Below, in pieces: positions 56,050 to 64,000 of a stretch of 64,000 nt of DNA. Source of the stretch: Solidesulfovibrio magneticus (GTDB lineage Bacteria; Desulfobacterota; Desulfovibrionia; Desulfovibrionales; Desulfovibrionaceae); NCBI GenBank assembly GCA_002482565.1, contig DLGG01000138.1, forward strand, positions 92,127 to 156,126, in the 5' to 3' direction. The position numbers and the translations under genes were made by a program. Positions within the stretch are counted from its first letter, which is position 1. The number at the start of each line of letters is the position of its first letter. The notes beneath the pieces were generated by a model. That model was given only the letters and a program-made list of their open reading frames with translations, ran no database searches and was not told the origin of the DNA.

Positions 56050-57581
56050 AGCCCACGCCCACCCTGCTGTTGATCCTCGACGGCTGGGGCATGGCCCCGG
56101 CCGGTCCCGGCAATGCCGTGACCGAGGCCGGCACGCCGGCCCTGGATCGCCTCTTGGCCGACAATCCGTCCACGACCCTGGCCTGCTCCGGCCGGGCCGT
56201 GGGCCTGCCGTCGGGGTTCATGGGCAACTCCGAGGTCGGCCACATGAACATCGGGGCCGGGCGGGTGGTCTATCAGGACATGACCCGCATCGACATGGCC
56301 GTGGAAGACGGGTCGCTGGCCGCCAATCCGGTCCTGGCCGAACTGGCCCGGGCCTCGATTGCCGCCGGCGGACGCGTCCACCTCATGGGGCTTCTCTCCG
56401 ACGGCGGGGTGCACAGCCACATCAGCCACGCCAAGGCCCTGGCCGCCGCCTTCGCGGGGCTCGGGCAGCGCGACATCTTCTTCCATGCCCTGCTCGACGG
56501 CCGCGACACGCCCCCCGAGAGCGGGGCCGGCTACGTGGCCGATTTGCAGGCCTCCCTGGACAGCCTGGGGGCCGGACGCATCGCCTCGCTCATCGGGCGC
56601 TTCTACGCCATGGACCGCGACAACCGTTGGGAGCGGGTGGCGCAAGCCTACGCCGCCCTGACCGAGGGCGCGGGCGTGCCATTTACCGACCCGGTTGAGG
56701 CCGTCAAGACCGCCTACGCCGCCGGGCAGACCGACGAATTCGTCAAGCCGCGCGTCCTGGCCGGAGGCGAGGGGGTCATCCGCGACGGCGACGCCGTGTT
56801 TTTCTTCAATTTCCGGGCCGACCGGGCGCGCGAAATCACCAAGGCCCTGGCCTTTGCCGATTTCGACGCCTTCGCCCGGGGCCGGGTGCCCGCGCTGTCG
56901 GGCTACGCCACCATGACCGAGTACGACGGCTCGTTCGGCCTGCCGGCGGCTTTCGCCCCGGTGGCCGTCACCGACGTCCTGGGCGAGGTCTATTCCCGGG
57001 CCGGCCTGACCCAGCTGCGGCTGGCCGAAACGGAAAAATACGCCCATGTCACCTATTTCTTCAACTGCGGCCGCGAGGAGCCTTTCCCCGGCGAGGAGCG
57101 CCTGCTCGTGCCTTCGCCCCGGGACGTGGCCACCTACGACCTCAAGCCCGAGATGAGCGCCGCCGCCGTCACCGACGCGTTTTTGGCCTCCATGGACAAG
57201 GGCCACAGCCTGTCCGTGGTCAACCTCGCCAATTGCGACATGGTGGGGCACACCGGCATCCTGGAGGCGGCCAAGTCGGCCGTGCGCACGGTGGACGCCT
57301 GCGTGGCCCGCATCATCAAGGCGACATCGGCCGCCGGCTGGCGGGTGCTGGTCACCGCCGACCACGGCAACGCCGAGGAAATGACCGCGCCCTCAGGCGG
57401 CCCCATGACCGCCCATACGCTCAATCCCGTGCGGCTCATTCTGGTTGATCCGGCGCGCAAGGGCGTAACGCTCTCGCCGGGCAAGCTCGGCGACATCGCG
57501 CCGACCATCTTGCATCTGGCCGGGCTGCCCGTGCCCGAGGCCATGACCGGACAATGCCTGATCGCCGGGGAGGGCGCATGA
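56046..57581 (+). CDS. gpmI: 2,3-bisphosphoglycerate-independent phosphoglycerate mutase
   Basis: 511 aa, normal length. Alkaline phosphatase-like fold with LLILDGWGMAP, phosphoserine GNSEVGHMN (Ser62), GLLSDGGVHSH, and metal ligands in FNFRADRARE, NCDMVGHTG and TADHGNAEEM. It interconverts 3- and 2-phosphoglycerate with Mn. Four-base overlaps tie it to rsfS upstream and the zinc-ribbon gene downstream. Confidence 0.96.
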   Translation: MKPTPTLLLILDGWGMAPAGPGNAVTEAGTPALDRLLADNPSTTLACSGRAVGLPSGFMGNSEVGHMNIGAGRVVYQDMTRIDMAVEDGSLAANPVLAELARASIAAGGRVHLMGLLSDGGVHSHISHAKALAAAFAGLGQRDIFFHALLDGRDTPPESGAGYVADLQASLDSLGAGRIASLIGRFYAMDRDNRWERVAQAYAALTEGAGVPFTDPVEAVKTAYAAGQTDEFVKPRVLAGGEGVIRDGDAVFFFNFRADRAREITKALAFADFDAFARGRVPALSGYATMTEYDGSFGLPAAFAPVAVTDVLGEVYSRAGLTQLRLAETEKYAHVTYFFNCGREEPFPGEERLLVPSPRDVATYDLKPEMSAAAVTDAFLASMDKGHSLSVVNLANCDMVGHTGILEAAKSAVRTVDACVARIIKATSAAGWRVLVTADHGNAEEMTAPSGGPMTAHTLNPVRLILVDPARKGVTLSPGKLGDIAPTILHLAGLPVPEAMTGQCLIAGEGA

Positions 57582-57823
57582 GCAGCGAATCGCGCAAACC
57601 GCTCACGCCGGCCAAGCCTGTCGGGGTGGAGCTGGTGTTTCTCTATCCTTGCCCCTTTTGCCGGCGCGAGGTGCCGGTGGTGGCTCCGGTCAAGCCGGCC
57701 ATGATCGCCTGCGACGCCTGTCGGGGCCGGTTTCCCATCGTGCCCGTGGACGAGCGCTCGGTGCGCTACGTCAAGATCGCCATGGCCGGCGGCAAGGCGG
57801 CCATTGACCCGGATTTCATCTGA
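57578..57823 (+). CDS. Small zinc-ribbon protein
   Basis: 81 aa. Two CxxC pairs (YPCPFCRRE and IACDACRGR) around a short beta hairpin, consistent with a zinc ribbon. ATGA overlap with gpmI. Conserved small protein of unknown role; the ribbon could bind nucleic acid or a partner protein. Confidence 0.82.
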   Translation: MSSESRKPLTPAKPVGVELVFLYPCPFCRREVPVVAPVKPAMIACDACRGRFPIVPVDERSVRYVKIAMAGGKAAIDPDFI

Positions 57824-57847
57824 CGCCAAACGCGTCGAGGGCCTCCC

Positions 57848-58564
57848 ATGACCTATGTCGTTGTCGCGGCGCTGTTGGGCCTGCTCGTTTTTATTCATGA
57901 ACTCGGCCATTTCCTGGCCGCCCGGGCGGTCGGCATCCCGGTGGCCCGGTTTTCCCTGGGCATCGGGCCGGTGCTCGCCAGCCGCACCGTGGGCGGCGTG
58001 CGCTATTGCCTCAGCGCCATCCCCTTTGGCGGCTACGTCCTGCCGGATCTTCGCGACGAGGCGGCCTATCTGGCCCTGCCCCTTGGCAGACGGCTGATCT
58101 TCTCCCTGGCCGGCCCTGTGGCCAACATCCTTTTCGCCCTGGCCGTTTACGCCGCCCTGACCCTGGCCGCGCCCGGCTCGCTTGGCTGGGCCGCCCTGGC
58201 CGTCAAGCCCCTGGCCCTGTGCTGGAAGACCCTGACCGCCATGGTGGCCGGCCTGGGCGCGCTTTTATCCCGGCCCGAGCAATTAAGCGGCGTGGTCGGC
58301 ATCGTGGCCGAGGGCTCGCGTTTCGCCGCTGGCGACCTCACGCGTTATGGCATCCTGGCCGCCCATCTGTCGCTGTCCCTGGCCGTATTCAATTTGCTGC
58401 CGTTGCCGCCCCTGGACGGCGGCAAGATGGTCTTCGACACCCTGGCCCGTCTGTGGTCGGGGCTTTCGCGCCTGTACATCCCCGTGGCCGTGGGCGGTTG
58501 GCTGGCGCTCATCGGCCTTATGGGCTACGCCACGGTCCAGGACGTCTGGAAGTACTGCCTCTAA
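57848..58564 (+). CDS. Site-2-type membrane metalloprotease (M50 family), short form
   Basis: 238 aa. HEXXH in [11 protein letters not shown] (H17, E18, H21) in the first helix and [13 protein letters not shown], the second zinc-binding motif, near residue ~188-200. About four hydrophobic helices. Much shorter than RseP (~450 aa): there is no PDZ domain between the two motifs. Such short forms cleave membrane-anchored regulators or sigma/anti-sigma factors in some bacteria; substrate here unknown. Confidence 0.88.
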   Translation: MTYVVVAALLGLLVFIHELGHFLAARAVGIPVARFSLGIGPVLASRTVGGVRYCLSAIPFGGYVLPDLRDEAAYLALPLGRRLIFSLAGPVANILFALAVYAALTLAAPGSLGWAALAVKPLALCWKTLTAMVAGLGALLSRPEQLSGVVGIVAEGSRFAAGDLTRYGILAAHLSLSLAVFNLLPLPPLDGGKMVFDTLARLWSGLSRLYIPVAVGGWLALIGLMGYATVQDVWKYCL

Positions 58565-58676
58565 TCGCGCGACGCGCCTCGAACCGCCCCGATTTTCCAT
58601 CCAATCGTCGCCCGCTGTGGACCAGAACGCCGTCTTCGGGCACGATGTTCGGGCCACGCCCCAAGGAGGAACCCCC

Positions 58677-60329
58677 ATGGCCGTCAGTCCCCTCGCCGGC
58701 AAGCCGGCGCCGCGTTCGCTTCTCGTCAACGTGCCGCGTCTGGTCGCCGCCTATTACGCCGTCAAGCCCGATCCGACCGATCCCTTGTGCCGGGTCGCCT
58801 TTGGCACCTCGGGCCATCGGGGCACATCGTTTAACGGTTCCTTCAACGAAGACCACATCCTGGCCACGACCCAGGCCATCTGCGACCACCGGGCCGCCCA
58901 AAAGATCACCGGGCCGCTGTATCTCGGCATGGACACCCACGCCCTGTCCGAGCCGGCCTGGATCACCGCCCTGGAAGTGCTGGCCGCCAACGGCGTCGTC
59001 GTGCGCGTCCAGGCCGGCCGGGGCTACACCCCGACCCCCGTCATCTCCCACGCCATCTTGACCTTCAATCGCCATCACCAGGGCGTTATGGCCGACGGCA
59101 TCGTCATCACGCCGTCCCACAATCCGCCCGAGGACGGCGGCTTCAAGTACAATCCGCCCTCGGGCGGCCCGGCCGACACCGACATCACCAAGGCCGTGCA
59201 GGACGCCGCCAACGCCTACCTCGAAAACAAGCTGGCCGGCGTGCGGCGCATGACCCTGGCTTCGGCCCTGGCCGCCGAGACCACCGAGCAGTACGACTAT
59301 ATCGCGCCCTACGTGGCCGATCTGGCCAACATCTGCGACATGGGGGCCATCCGCGAGGCCGGATTGCGCCTGGGCGTCGATCCGCTCGGCGGCTCGGGCG
59401 TGGCCTACTGGGAGCCCATGGCCGAGCGCTACGGCCTGAACCTGTCGCTTATAAGCGACGTGGTGGACCCGACCTTTTCGTTCATGACCGTGGACAAGGA
59501 CGGCAAGATCCGCATGGACTGCTCCTCGCCCTATGCCATGGCCCGGCTCATTGAGCATAAAGCGTCCTACGACATCGCCTTCGGCAACGACCCGGACTAC
59601 GACCGCCACGGCATCGTGACCAAGGGGGCGGGGTTGCTCAATCCCAACAATTACCTGGCCGTGGCCATCAGCTACCTTTTCGCCACGCGCCAGGGCTGGC
59701 GGGCCGACGCGGCCGTGGGCAAGACCGTGGTGTCCAGCGCCATGATCGACCGGGTGGCGGCCGGGCTTGGGCGCAGGCTGTGCGAGGTGCCGGTGGGCTT
59801 TAAATGGTTCGTGCCCGGGCTCATTGACGGCTCCTTCGGCTTTGGCGGCGAGGAAAGCGCCGGCGCGGCCTATCTACGCTTTGACGGCACGGTCTGGACA
59901 ACGGACAAGGACGGCATCATCATGGATCTGCTCGCCGCCGAGATCACGGCCAAGACCGGCAAGGACCCGGCCGAGCACTACGCCGAGCTGGCCAAACGCT
60001 ACGGCGAGCCCATCTACGAGCGCATGGACGCTCCGGCCACCAAGGCGCAAAAGGCAGCCCTGTCCAAGCTCTCGCCCGAGCTGGTGACGGTCTCGTCCCT
60101 GGCCGGCGAGGCGATAACGGCCAAGCTGACGAACGCGCCGGGCAACGGCGCGGCCATCGGCGGGCTCAAGGTGGTGACGGAAAACGGCTGGTTCGCGGCC
60201 CGGCCCTCGGGCACCGAGGACGTCTATAAAATCTACGCCGAGAGCTTCAAGGGACGTGACCACCTCAAGGCCCTGCAAGCCGAGGCCAAGGAGATCGTGG
60301 ACGCGGCCTTTGCCGCCGCCGGCGTGTAA
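58677..60329 (+). CDS. pgm: Phosphoglucomutase (alpha-D-glucose phosphate-specific)
   Basis: 550 aa. [13 protein letters not shown] near the N-terminus, phosphoserine [11 protein letters not shown] (Ser147), metal loop NDPDYDRHG, sugar loop [10 protein letters not shown] and phosphate loop [10 protein letters not shown]. It interconverts glucose-6-P and glucose-1-P, feeding galU and glycogen. GGAGGA precedes ATG 58677. The frame is open further upstream but overlaps the M50 gene. Confidence 0.96.
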   Translation: MAVSPLAGKPAPRSLLVNVPRLVAAYYAVKPDPTDPLCRVAFGTSGHRGTSFNGSFNEDHILATTQAICDHRAAQKITGPLYLGMDTHALSEPAWITALEVLAANGVVVRVQAGRGYTPTPVISHAILTFNRHHQGVMADGIVITPSHNPPEDGGFKYNPPSGGPADTDITKAVQDAANAYLENKLAGVRRMTLASALAAETTEQYDYIAPYVADLANICDMGAIREAGLRLGVDPLGGSGVAYWEPMAERYGLNLSLISDVVDPTFSFMTVDKDGKIRMDCSSPYAMARLIEHKASYDIAFGNDPDYDRHGIVTKGAGLLNPNNYLAVAISYLFATRQGWRADAAVGKTVVSSAMIDRVAAGLGRRLCEVPVGFKWFVPGLIDGSFGFGGEESAGAAYLRFDGTVWTTDKDGIIMDLLAAEITAKTGKDPAEHYAELAKRYGEPIYERMDAPATKAQKAALSKLSPELVTVSSLAGEAITAKLTNAPGNGAAIGGLKVVTENGWFAARPSGTEDVYKIYAESFKGRDHLKALQAEAKEIVDAAFAAAGV

Positions 60330-60389
60330 TTCCAATGCTATTGCTAAAGTGAAGCTACATGACAAATGAGGTGTTGATAGATTGTATAT

Positions 60390-60421
60390 TTATAAAACAT
60401 AACTGTCGTTATGTTTTATAA
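60390..60421. repeat. AT-rich perfect inverted repeat, 14-bp arms
   Basis: TTATAAAACATAAC / GTTATGTTTTATAA with a 4-base loop, in a short AT-rich island between pgm and the 60430 gene, very unlike the GC-rich surroundings. It lies 8 bases before ATG 60430. It could be an operator for the winged-helix-like protein or a terminator for pgm; the lack of a T tract after it favours an operator. Confidence 0.8.
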
Positions 60422-60429
60422 TAGGTATA

Positions 60430-60699
60430 ATGCCCACTGGCGTCCCCGGCGTTCCTGACGCTCTCGACGCCGACGCCCGCCGGCTTTTGGCCGCCCTGGC
60501 GGCCGAGCCGGACGCGCCCTTTCCGGGCCGGGTATTGCCCGGCGAGACGGCCCTGAGGCTGGGCTACGGGCCGGCGATGGCCTGGAAGTTGCTGCGCCGG
60601 CTCTTTGCCGCCGGATACTACGAATACGACATTTCGGCCTACAACGGCCGGCTCACCGAAGCCGGCCGACAGGCCGCCAACAGGATCAATGTCTTATGA
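60430..60699 (+). CDS. Small hypothetical protein, possibly winged-helix
   Basis: 89 aa. Helical with a GYGPAMAWKLLRRLFAAGYYEYD region and an ending LTEAGRQAANRINVL that recalls winged-helix DNA-binding proteins (the ...GRLTEAGR wing-to-helix pattern). A weak AGG precedes ATG 60430, directly after the palindrome at 60390, so autoregulation is conceivable. Stop overlaps the next start (ATGA). Confidence 0.65.
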   Translation: MPTGVPGVPDALDADARRLLAALAAEPDAPFPGRVLPGETALRLGYGPAMAWKLLRRLFAAGYYEYDISAYNGRLTEAGRQAANRINVL

Positions 60700-61169
60700 A
60701 ACTTGCTCAGCATTGTCTTTCCGCCGTTCCCCTGGCTCTGGCCGGCTACGCCGCCTCGGGCGGCCGTGTGTCCGGAGCCGTCATGGCCGGTCTGTCGAGC
60801 GTGCTCATCGACGGCGACCATGTGCTGGACTACCTGCTCTATAAAAAACGCTGGGGCGGCATGAAGGATTTCTTCGCCAACTGCGAGGAAGGCCGGCTGC
60901 CCAGGCTCTATCTGGTGCTGCACTCCTTCGAGTTCGTCATTTTCCTGTGGCTGCTGGTCGGTTTCGGCATCGCCGCGCCCTGGGGCGTGGGGCTGACCAT
61001 CGGCGTGACCGGCCATCTGCTGCTGGATTGGGTGGGCAACCGCCATGTCGTCAAGCAGTCGTTTTACTGGATGTCCTTCCGGGCCATGCACCGTTTCGAC
61101 GGCAACGAGCTCTACGTCACGCCGCCGGTTGCGCTGGAAGATCCGGCCGAGGAAAGCGCCCGGGCCTAA
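60696..61169 (+). CDS. Integral membrane protein, possible membrane-bound metal-dependent hydrolase-like
   Basis: 157 aa with about four hydrophobic segments and conserved polar groups LIDGDHVLDYLLYK, LHSFEF and GHLLLDWVGNRHV. The His/Asp pattern near membrane helices resembles YdjM/DUF457-type proteins, but no function can be assigned. ATGA overlap with the upstream small gene, so both may be in one unit controlled from the palindrome. Confidence 0.72.
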   Translation: MKLAQHCLSAVPLALAGYAASGGRVSGAVMAGLSSVLIDGDHVLDYLLYKKRWGGMKDFFANCEEGRLPRLYLVLHSFEFVIFLWLLVGFGIAAPWGVGLTIGVTGHLLLDWVGNRHVVKQSFYWMSFRAMHRFDGNELYVTPPVALEDPAEESARA

Positions 61170-61180
61170 AGCGCGAGACG

Positions 61181-64000
61181 TCAACTTTTCTTGGCCCGCC
61201 GCACGGCCTGGCACAATGACTTGGCCGGGGCAAAGACCTCGATGCGGGCATCGGGGTCAAGGGTCAGCCCCATGGAGTCGATAAGATAGTCCCGGGGCGA
61301 GACGCCCAGCGGCTCCAGGGCCGTGGTCCGTTCCAGGTGGAAAAACTCCCCCCAGTTCGTGGCGTAGAGGGTGTCGATGCTCACCGTCGCGCGCTCTTCG
61401 CGCGGGGCCGTCATGTTGACCACCAGCAGGGCGGCCGTGACCTTTTCCGGCGACAGCCCCCAGGACAGCGGCGGATTGAAGGTCGCCCGGGCCGGGAACA
61501 GGTCATGGACGGCGGCCAGGAGCCCCATGCAGTCGGGCAGGGTGAGCGGGGCCGGCAGCAGCGTCGCCTGGACATGCAGGCCCGGCCGGTAGAGTTCGTT
61601 GGCCACAAGCCAGGCCGCCAGACGCACCACGGAGAGCTCCTGGCGCAAGGTTTCCTTTTGCCGGGATTTGCGCGCCGCGCCGCGCACGGCCGGCTCTCCC
61701 CGGACAATCAACCCCGCCTCGCGCCCCTTGCCGTCTTCCAGTCCGATCTCCAGCGAATCGAAGAGATGCCGTCCCGGCCGCAAGAACGGCAGCCGCATGA
61801 CCTTGCCCACCCGCTTGCCGAAGCTGGCCGCGATGCGCCGCGACAGCATGGCCTGGTCGCGTTCGGTCAGTCCGCCGGCCGCGCCGAGTTCGGCGCTGCG
61901 GTTTTTGAGGCGTTCGTAAGCCTTGAGGAAATAATTGGAAATGGCGTCGCAAAGGGCCATGCCCTGGGCAAAACCGGCCTCGGCCTCGGGGCCGGCTTTC
62001 TTCGGCAGGGGGGGGCAGGAGCCGGTCATCGGCGGAGCATAGGGAAAGAAGTGGTCGAGGATGGCCTCGCCGGTGCGGCTGGCGTATTCGTCGCAGGGAT
62101 CAAAGCCGGTTTTTTGCAAAAAGGCCTGGCGCAGCAGCTCCATGGCTCCGGCTTGGCCGCTTTGTTCGTAGTGGCGGCTGACTTCCTTGAAAAGCAGGGC
62201 ATAGGGATCGCAGCGCCACAGCCCGCCCTGGTTGGCCAGGATGGAGGCCTTGAGGGTATCGCACAAAAGGCTCGGCCGGCCGGGGTGGGCGGCGTACTTC
62301 TCCAGCAAGCCAAACTTGATGATGGATTTAAACGGGCTTGTTAAGGATTTGACGATCATCCACAACGACGCGCCGAAATATTCGTCCCCGGCGATGGCCC
62401 GCACGCAGCCGAAGTCCAGGCAGTCGGCGGCCACATCGGCGGCGGTGCGGCCAAGGGCGGCCATAGCCTTGCCGTAGCCTTCCTCGGCGATGTCCGGCGG
62501 CAGGCACCACCAGGCCGGCTTTTTCCCGGCCACCACCAGGGCCGTTCGATAGAATTCCTCCTTGAGCAGGCAGCCCTGGGCCGAGCCGTAGCCCTCGTCG
62601 GCGGAGTAGCCAAAGATGTTGTCGCGGATGTCGGACACGCTCATGAGGAAAAAGTGGATTTCGAGATTGTGGTCGCGGTCGGCCTGCCGGCTGACGGCGT
62701 CGAGCTTGTCCTGAAAGGCGGGCAGATCCGGCCGGGCGGCGTCGGCTTCGGCCAGCACGACCCAGACGTCGAGATCGGAGTCGTCGGCCTGGGCCACGGT
62801 GCCGACGCTGCCGATGGTATAAACGGCCTCGATTCGGATGGCGTCGTCGGGGAGGGTGGCTGCTTCTGTGGCGCGGTCGCCGAAATGAGCGGCGGCCAGA
62901 CGGGCGGCGGCGAGGTTGGGGACTTGTCCGGCGATGCGGGCCGCCGGGGCCGGGCGCAGGCCGTTCTCGTCACGCACCAGCGTCGCCTGGACCAGAGTCG
63001 GCAGCATTTCCAGAAAGGCCGCTCCGTCTTCCCCGAGCCGCCGTCTGGCCCAGGCCAGGCGGCGTTTGTTGTTGGCGAGCATGGCCAGCCGGCGACGGCG
63101 ATAGTCTCGGCCGGCCAGCACGATGTCGCACACCGCCGCGAGAAGGCGCAGCCCCGGGCCGTCGGCCAGGGCAGCCGGCAGCGGCTGGCCGGAGTCGGCC
63201 GCTTCGAGGATGGCGGCGGCTTCGTCCCGGACCACCGCGCCCAGGATGTCGGGCTCGTCGGTTGGGCCAATAAAGCGCGATTTGGCGAAATAGCAGCCTT
63301 CGGTACGCACGCTGGCAAAACGGATGCGGACAAACGTCGCCATCTCGAACAGGCAGTCGGAAAAAATCACGCCATGGCAGGCGCAGTCGTGGACCACCGC
63401 CCGCACCAGGCTGACGGCCCGCAGCCGGCAGCGGGTCAAGGCCAGGCCGGCCAGGGTCGCGCCAATGAAGTCGCAGGCCAGGGCGTCCAGGCCCGTCATG
63501 ACCACGTCGTCGCCGGCCAGCCCGCCAAAGGCGCAAAGGCGCATGTCGCAGTCGAGAAAGCGCACCTGGCGCAGCACGGCTTCGGAAAACCGGCAGTTGA
63601 GGAACCGGCAGCCGGCAAAGGTCACGTTGTCCAGGCGCGCGCCTTCGAAATTGACGTCCGCGAACTGGGTCGCGGTAAAAACGGTTCCGGTCAGGGCCGC
63701 GCCCAGGAAGCTGACGGCCTTGAGCGAACACCGGGCCACCTCGACGTCGGCCAGGACCGCGCCGTCCAGGGCGGTCCACATGATCTGGCGTTTTTCCAGG
63801 CGTGCGCCCGGCGTGGCCAGTTCCCGGCGCAGGTTGTCGGCCGGCTCGCCGGAAGTCCCGGACGGCTGGGCGACCAGGGTCTTGACCCGACTCCAAAGGC
63901 CTTTGCCGGTTTGGCCGGCGGCCGTGGCCGGCCCCGGCAGGGGGGAACGCACGGGGAGCGGGCGGGCGGCGGTTCGGGCGCGGGCGGCCAGATCGGCGGC
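61181..64000 (-). CDS. Class I adenylate cyclase-like protein with pentapeptide repeats (5' end outside window)
   Basis: At least 939 residues; the frame runs to the window edge without a stop and the first GTG (63952) is not convincing, so the start is probably beyond. Pentapeptide repeats (A(D/N)LXX type, for example VFTATQFADVNFEGARLDNVTF shortened: FADVNFEGARL) occupy the N-terminal third. The middle carries a class I (CyaA) nucleotidyltransferase signature: GSVGTVAQADDSDLDVWVVL, with the S-D-L-D metal motif. The family makes cAMP from ATP. The pentapeptide N-terminus is not part of enterobacterial CyaA. Confidence 0.8.
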   Translation of the reverse strand, partial: AADLAARARTAARPLPVRSPLPGPATAAGQTGKGLWSRVKTLVAQPSGTSGEPADNLRRELATPGARLEKRQIMWTALDGAVLADVEVARCSLKAVSFLGAALTGTVFTATQFADVNFEGARLDNVTFAGCRFLNCRFSEAVLRQVRFLDCDMRLCAFGGLAGDDVVMTGLDALACDFIGATLAGLALTRCRLRAVSLVRAVVHDCACHGVIFSDCLFEMATFVRIRFASVRTEGCYFAKSRFIGPTDEPDILGAVVRDEAAAILEAADSGQPLPAALADGPGLRLLAAVCDIVLAGRDYRRRRLAMLANNKRRLAWARRRLGEDGAAFLEMLPTLVQATLVRDENGLRPAPAARIAGQVPNLAAARLAAAHFGDRATEAATLPDDAIRIEAVYTIGSVGTVAQADDSDLDVWVVLAEADAARPDLPAFQDKLDAVSRQADRDHNLEIHFFLMSVSDIRDNIFGYSADEGYGSAQGCLLKEEFYRTALVVAGKKPAWWCLPPDIAEEGYGKAMAALGRTAADVAADCLDFGCVRAIAGDEYFGASLWMIVKSLTSPFKSIIKFGLLEKYAAHPGRPSLLCDTLKASILANQGGLWRCDPYALLFKEVSRHYEQSGQAGAMELLRQAFLQKTGFDPCDEYASRTGEAILDHFFPYAPPMTGSCPPLPKKAGPEAEAGFAQGMALCDAISNYFLKAYERLKNRSAELGAAGGLTERDQAMLSRRIAASFGKRVGKVMRLPFLRPGRHLFDSLEIGLEDGKGREAGLIVRGEPAVRGAARKSRQKETLRQELSVVRLAAWLVANELYRPGLHVQATLLPAPLTLPDCMGLLAAVHDLFPARATFNPPLSWGLSPEKVTAALLVVNMTAPREERATVSIDTLYATNWGEFFHLERTTALEPLGVSPRDYLIDSMGLTLDPDARIEVFAPAKSLCQAVRRAKKS

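Overview
The window is a high-GC, gene-dense piece of what is most likely a sulfate-reducing Desulfovibrionaceae chromosome (Desulfovibrio/Solidesulfovibrio-like). This is inferred from the gene set and order: kdsC-rpoN-hpf-ptsN-rapZ followed by a mannose-type PTS, an anaerobic CO dehydrogenase locus with a CooA-type regulator, ftsH-folP-cdaA-ybbR-glmM-galU, paaK with a tandem-ACT protein, and many PAS/HD-GYP/GGDEF/chemoreceptor genes. No genome comparison was possible.

Layout. 1-1244 holds two overlapping, visibly AT-richer unknown genes ending beside the 3' end of a tRNA-Ser(CGA) (1587-1680), which looks like the edge of an integrated segment. 1766-5190: tadA, purQ and divergent pyrG. 5402-11414: kdsC, rpoN, hpf, ptsN, rapZ and EIIA/EIIB/EIIC of a mannose-family PTS; the EIIC frame is split at a T9 run. 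11587-12507: a stand-alone ppaC with its own promoter and terminator. 12741-18105 (minus strand): an apparent operon of a CheY-like regulator, a PAS-PAS-HD-GYP protein, a CooA-like haem regulator, cooS and cooC, with a TGTCA-N6-CGACA palindrome between cooA and cooS. 18306-28997: ftsH, folP, the c-di-AMP/cell-wall module cdaA-ybbR-glmM, galU, priA and an HPPD-like dioxygenase.

29062-45978 is more accessory: a PAS histidine kinase, two overlapping glycosyltransferases, a chemoreceptor with a C-terminal H-NOX domain, a GH3 lipoprotein, a diguanylate cyclase, a GT9 glycosyltransferase, a sigma-54-preceded pair of small unknown proteins, a sigma-54-preceded YbjQ-like gene with an outer-membrane protein, a PAS-type sigma-54 activator, glutaminyl cyclotransferase and a Cys-rich protein. 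46085-64000: lgt, a pseudo-receiver/TPR protein, panB divergent from trmH, rtcB coupled to a hybrid kinase, ACT-ACT and paaK, rsfS-gpmI-Zn ribbon-M50 protease, pgm, a 14-bp-arm AT-rich palindrome with a small two-gene unit, and a class I adenylate cyclase-like protein with pentapeptide repeats that runs off the right edge.

The most interesting points are the CooA/CO-dehydrogenase locus with its operator and c-di-GMP-type co-operon genes; the predicted O2-binding H-NOX at the C-terminus of a chemoreceptor; the two sigma-54-type promoters next to a Cys-rich PAS activator; the EIIC frameshift on a T9 slippery run; and the pentapeptide-repeat adenylate cyclase. Gene starts were chosen by ribosome-binding sites where visible. 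All functions are predictions from motifs.
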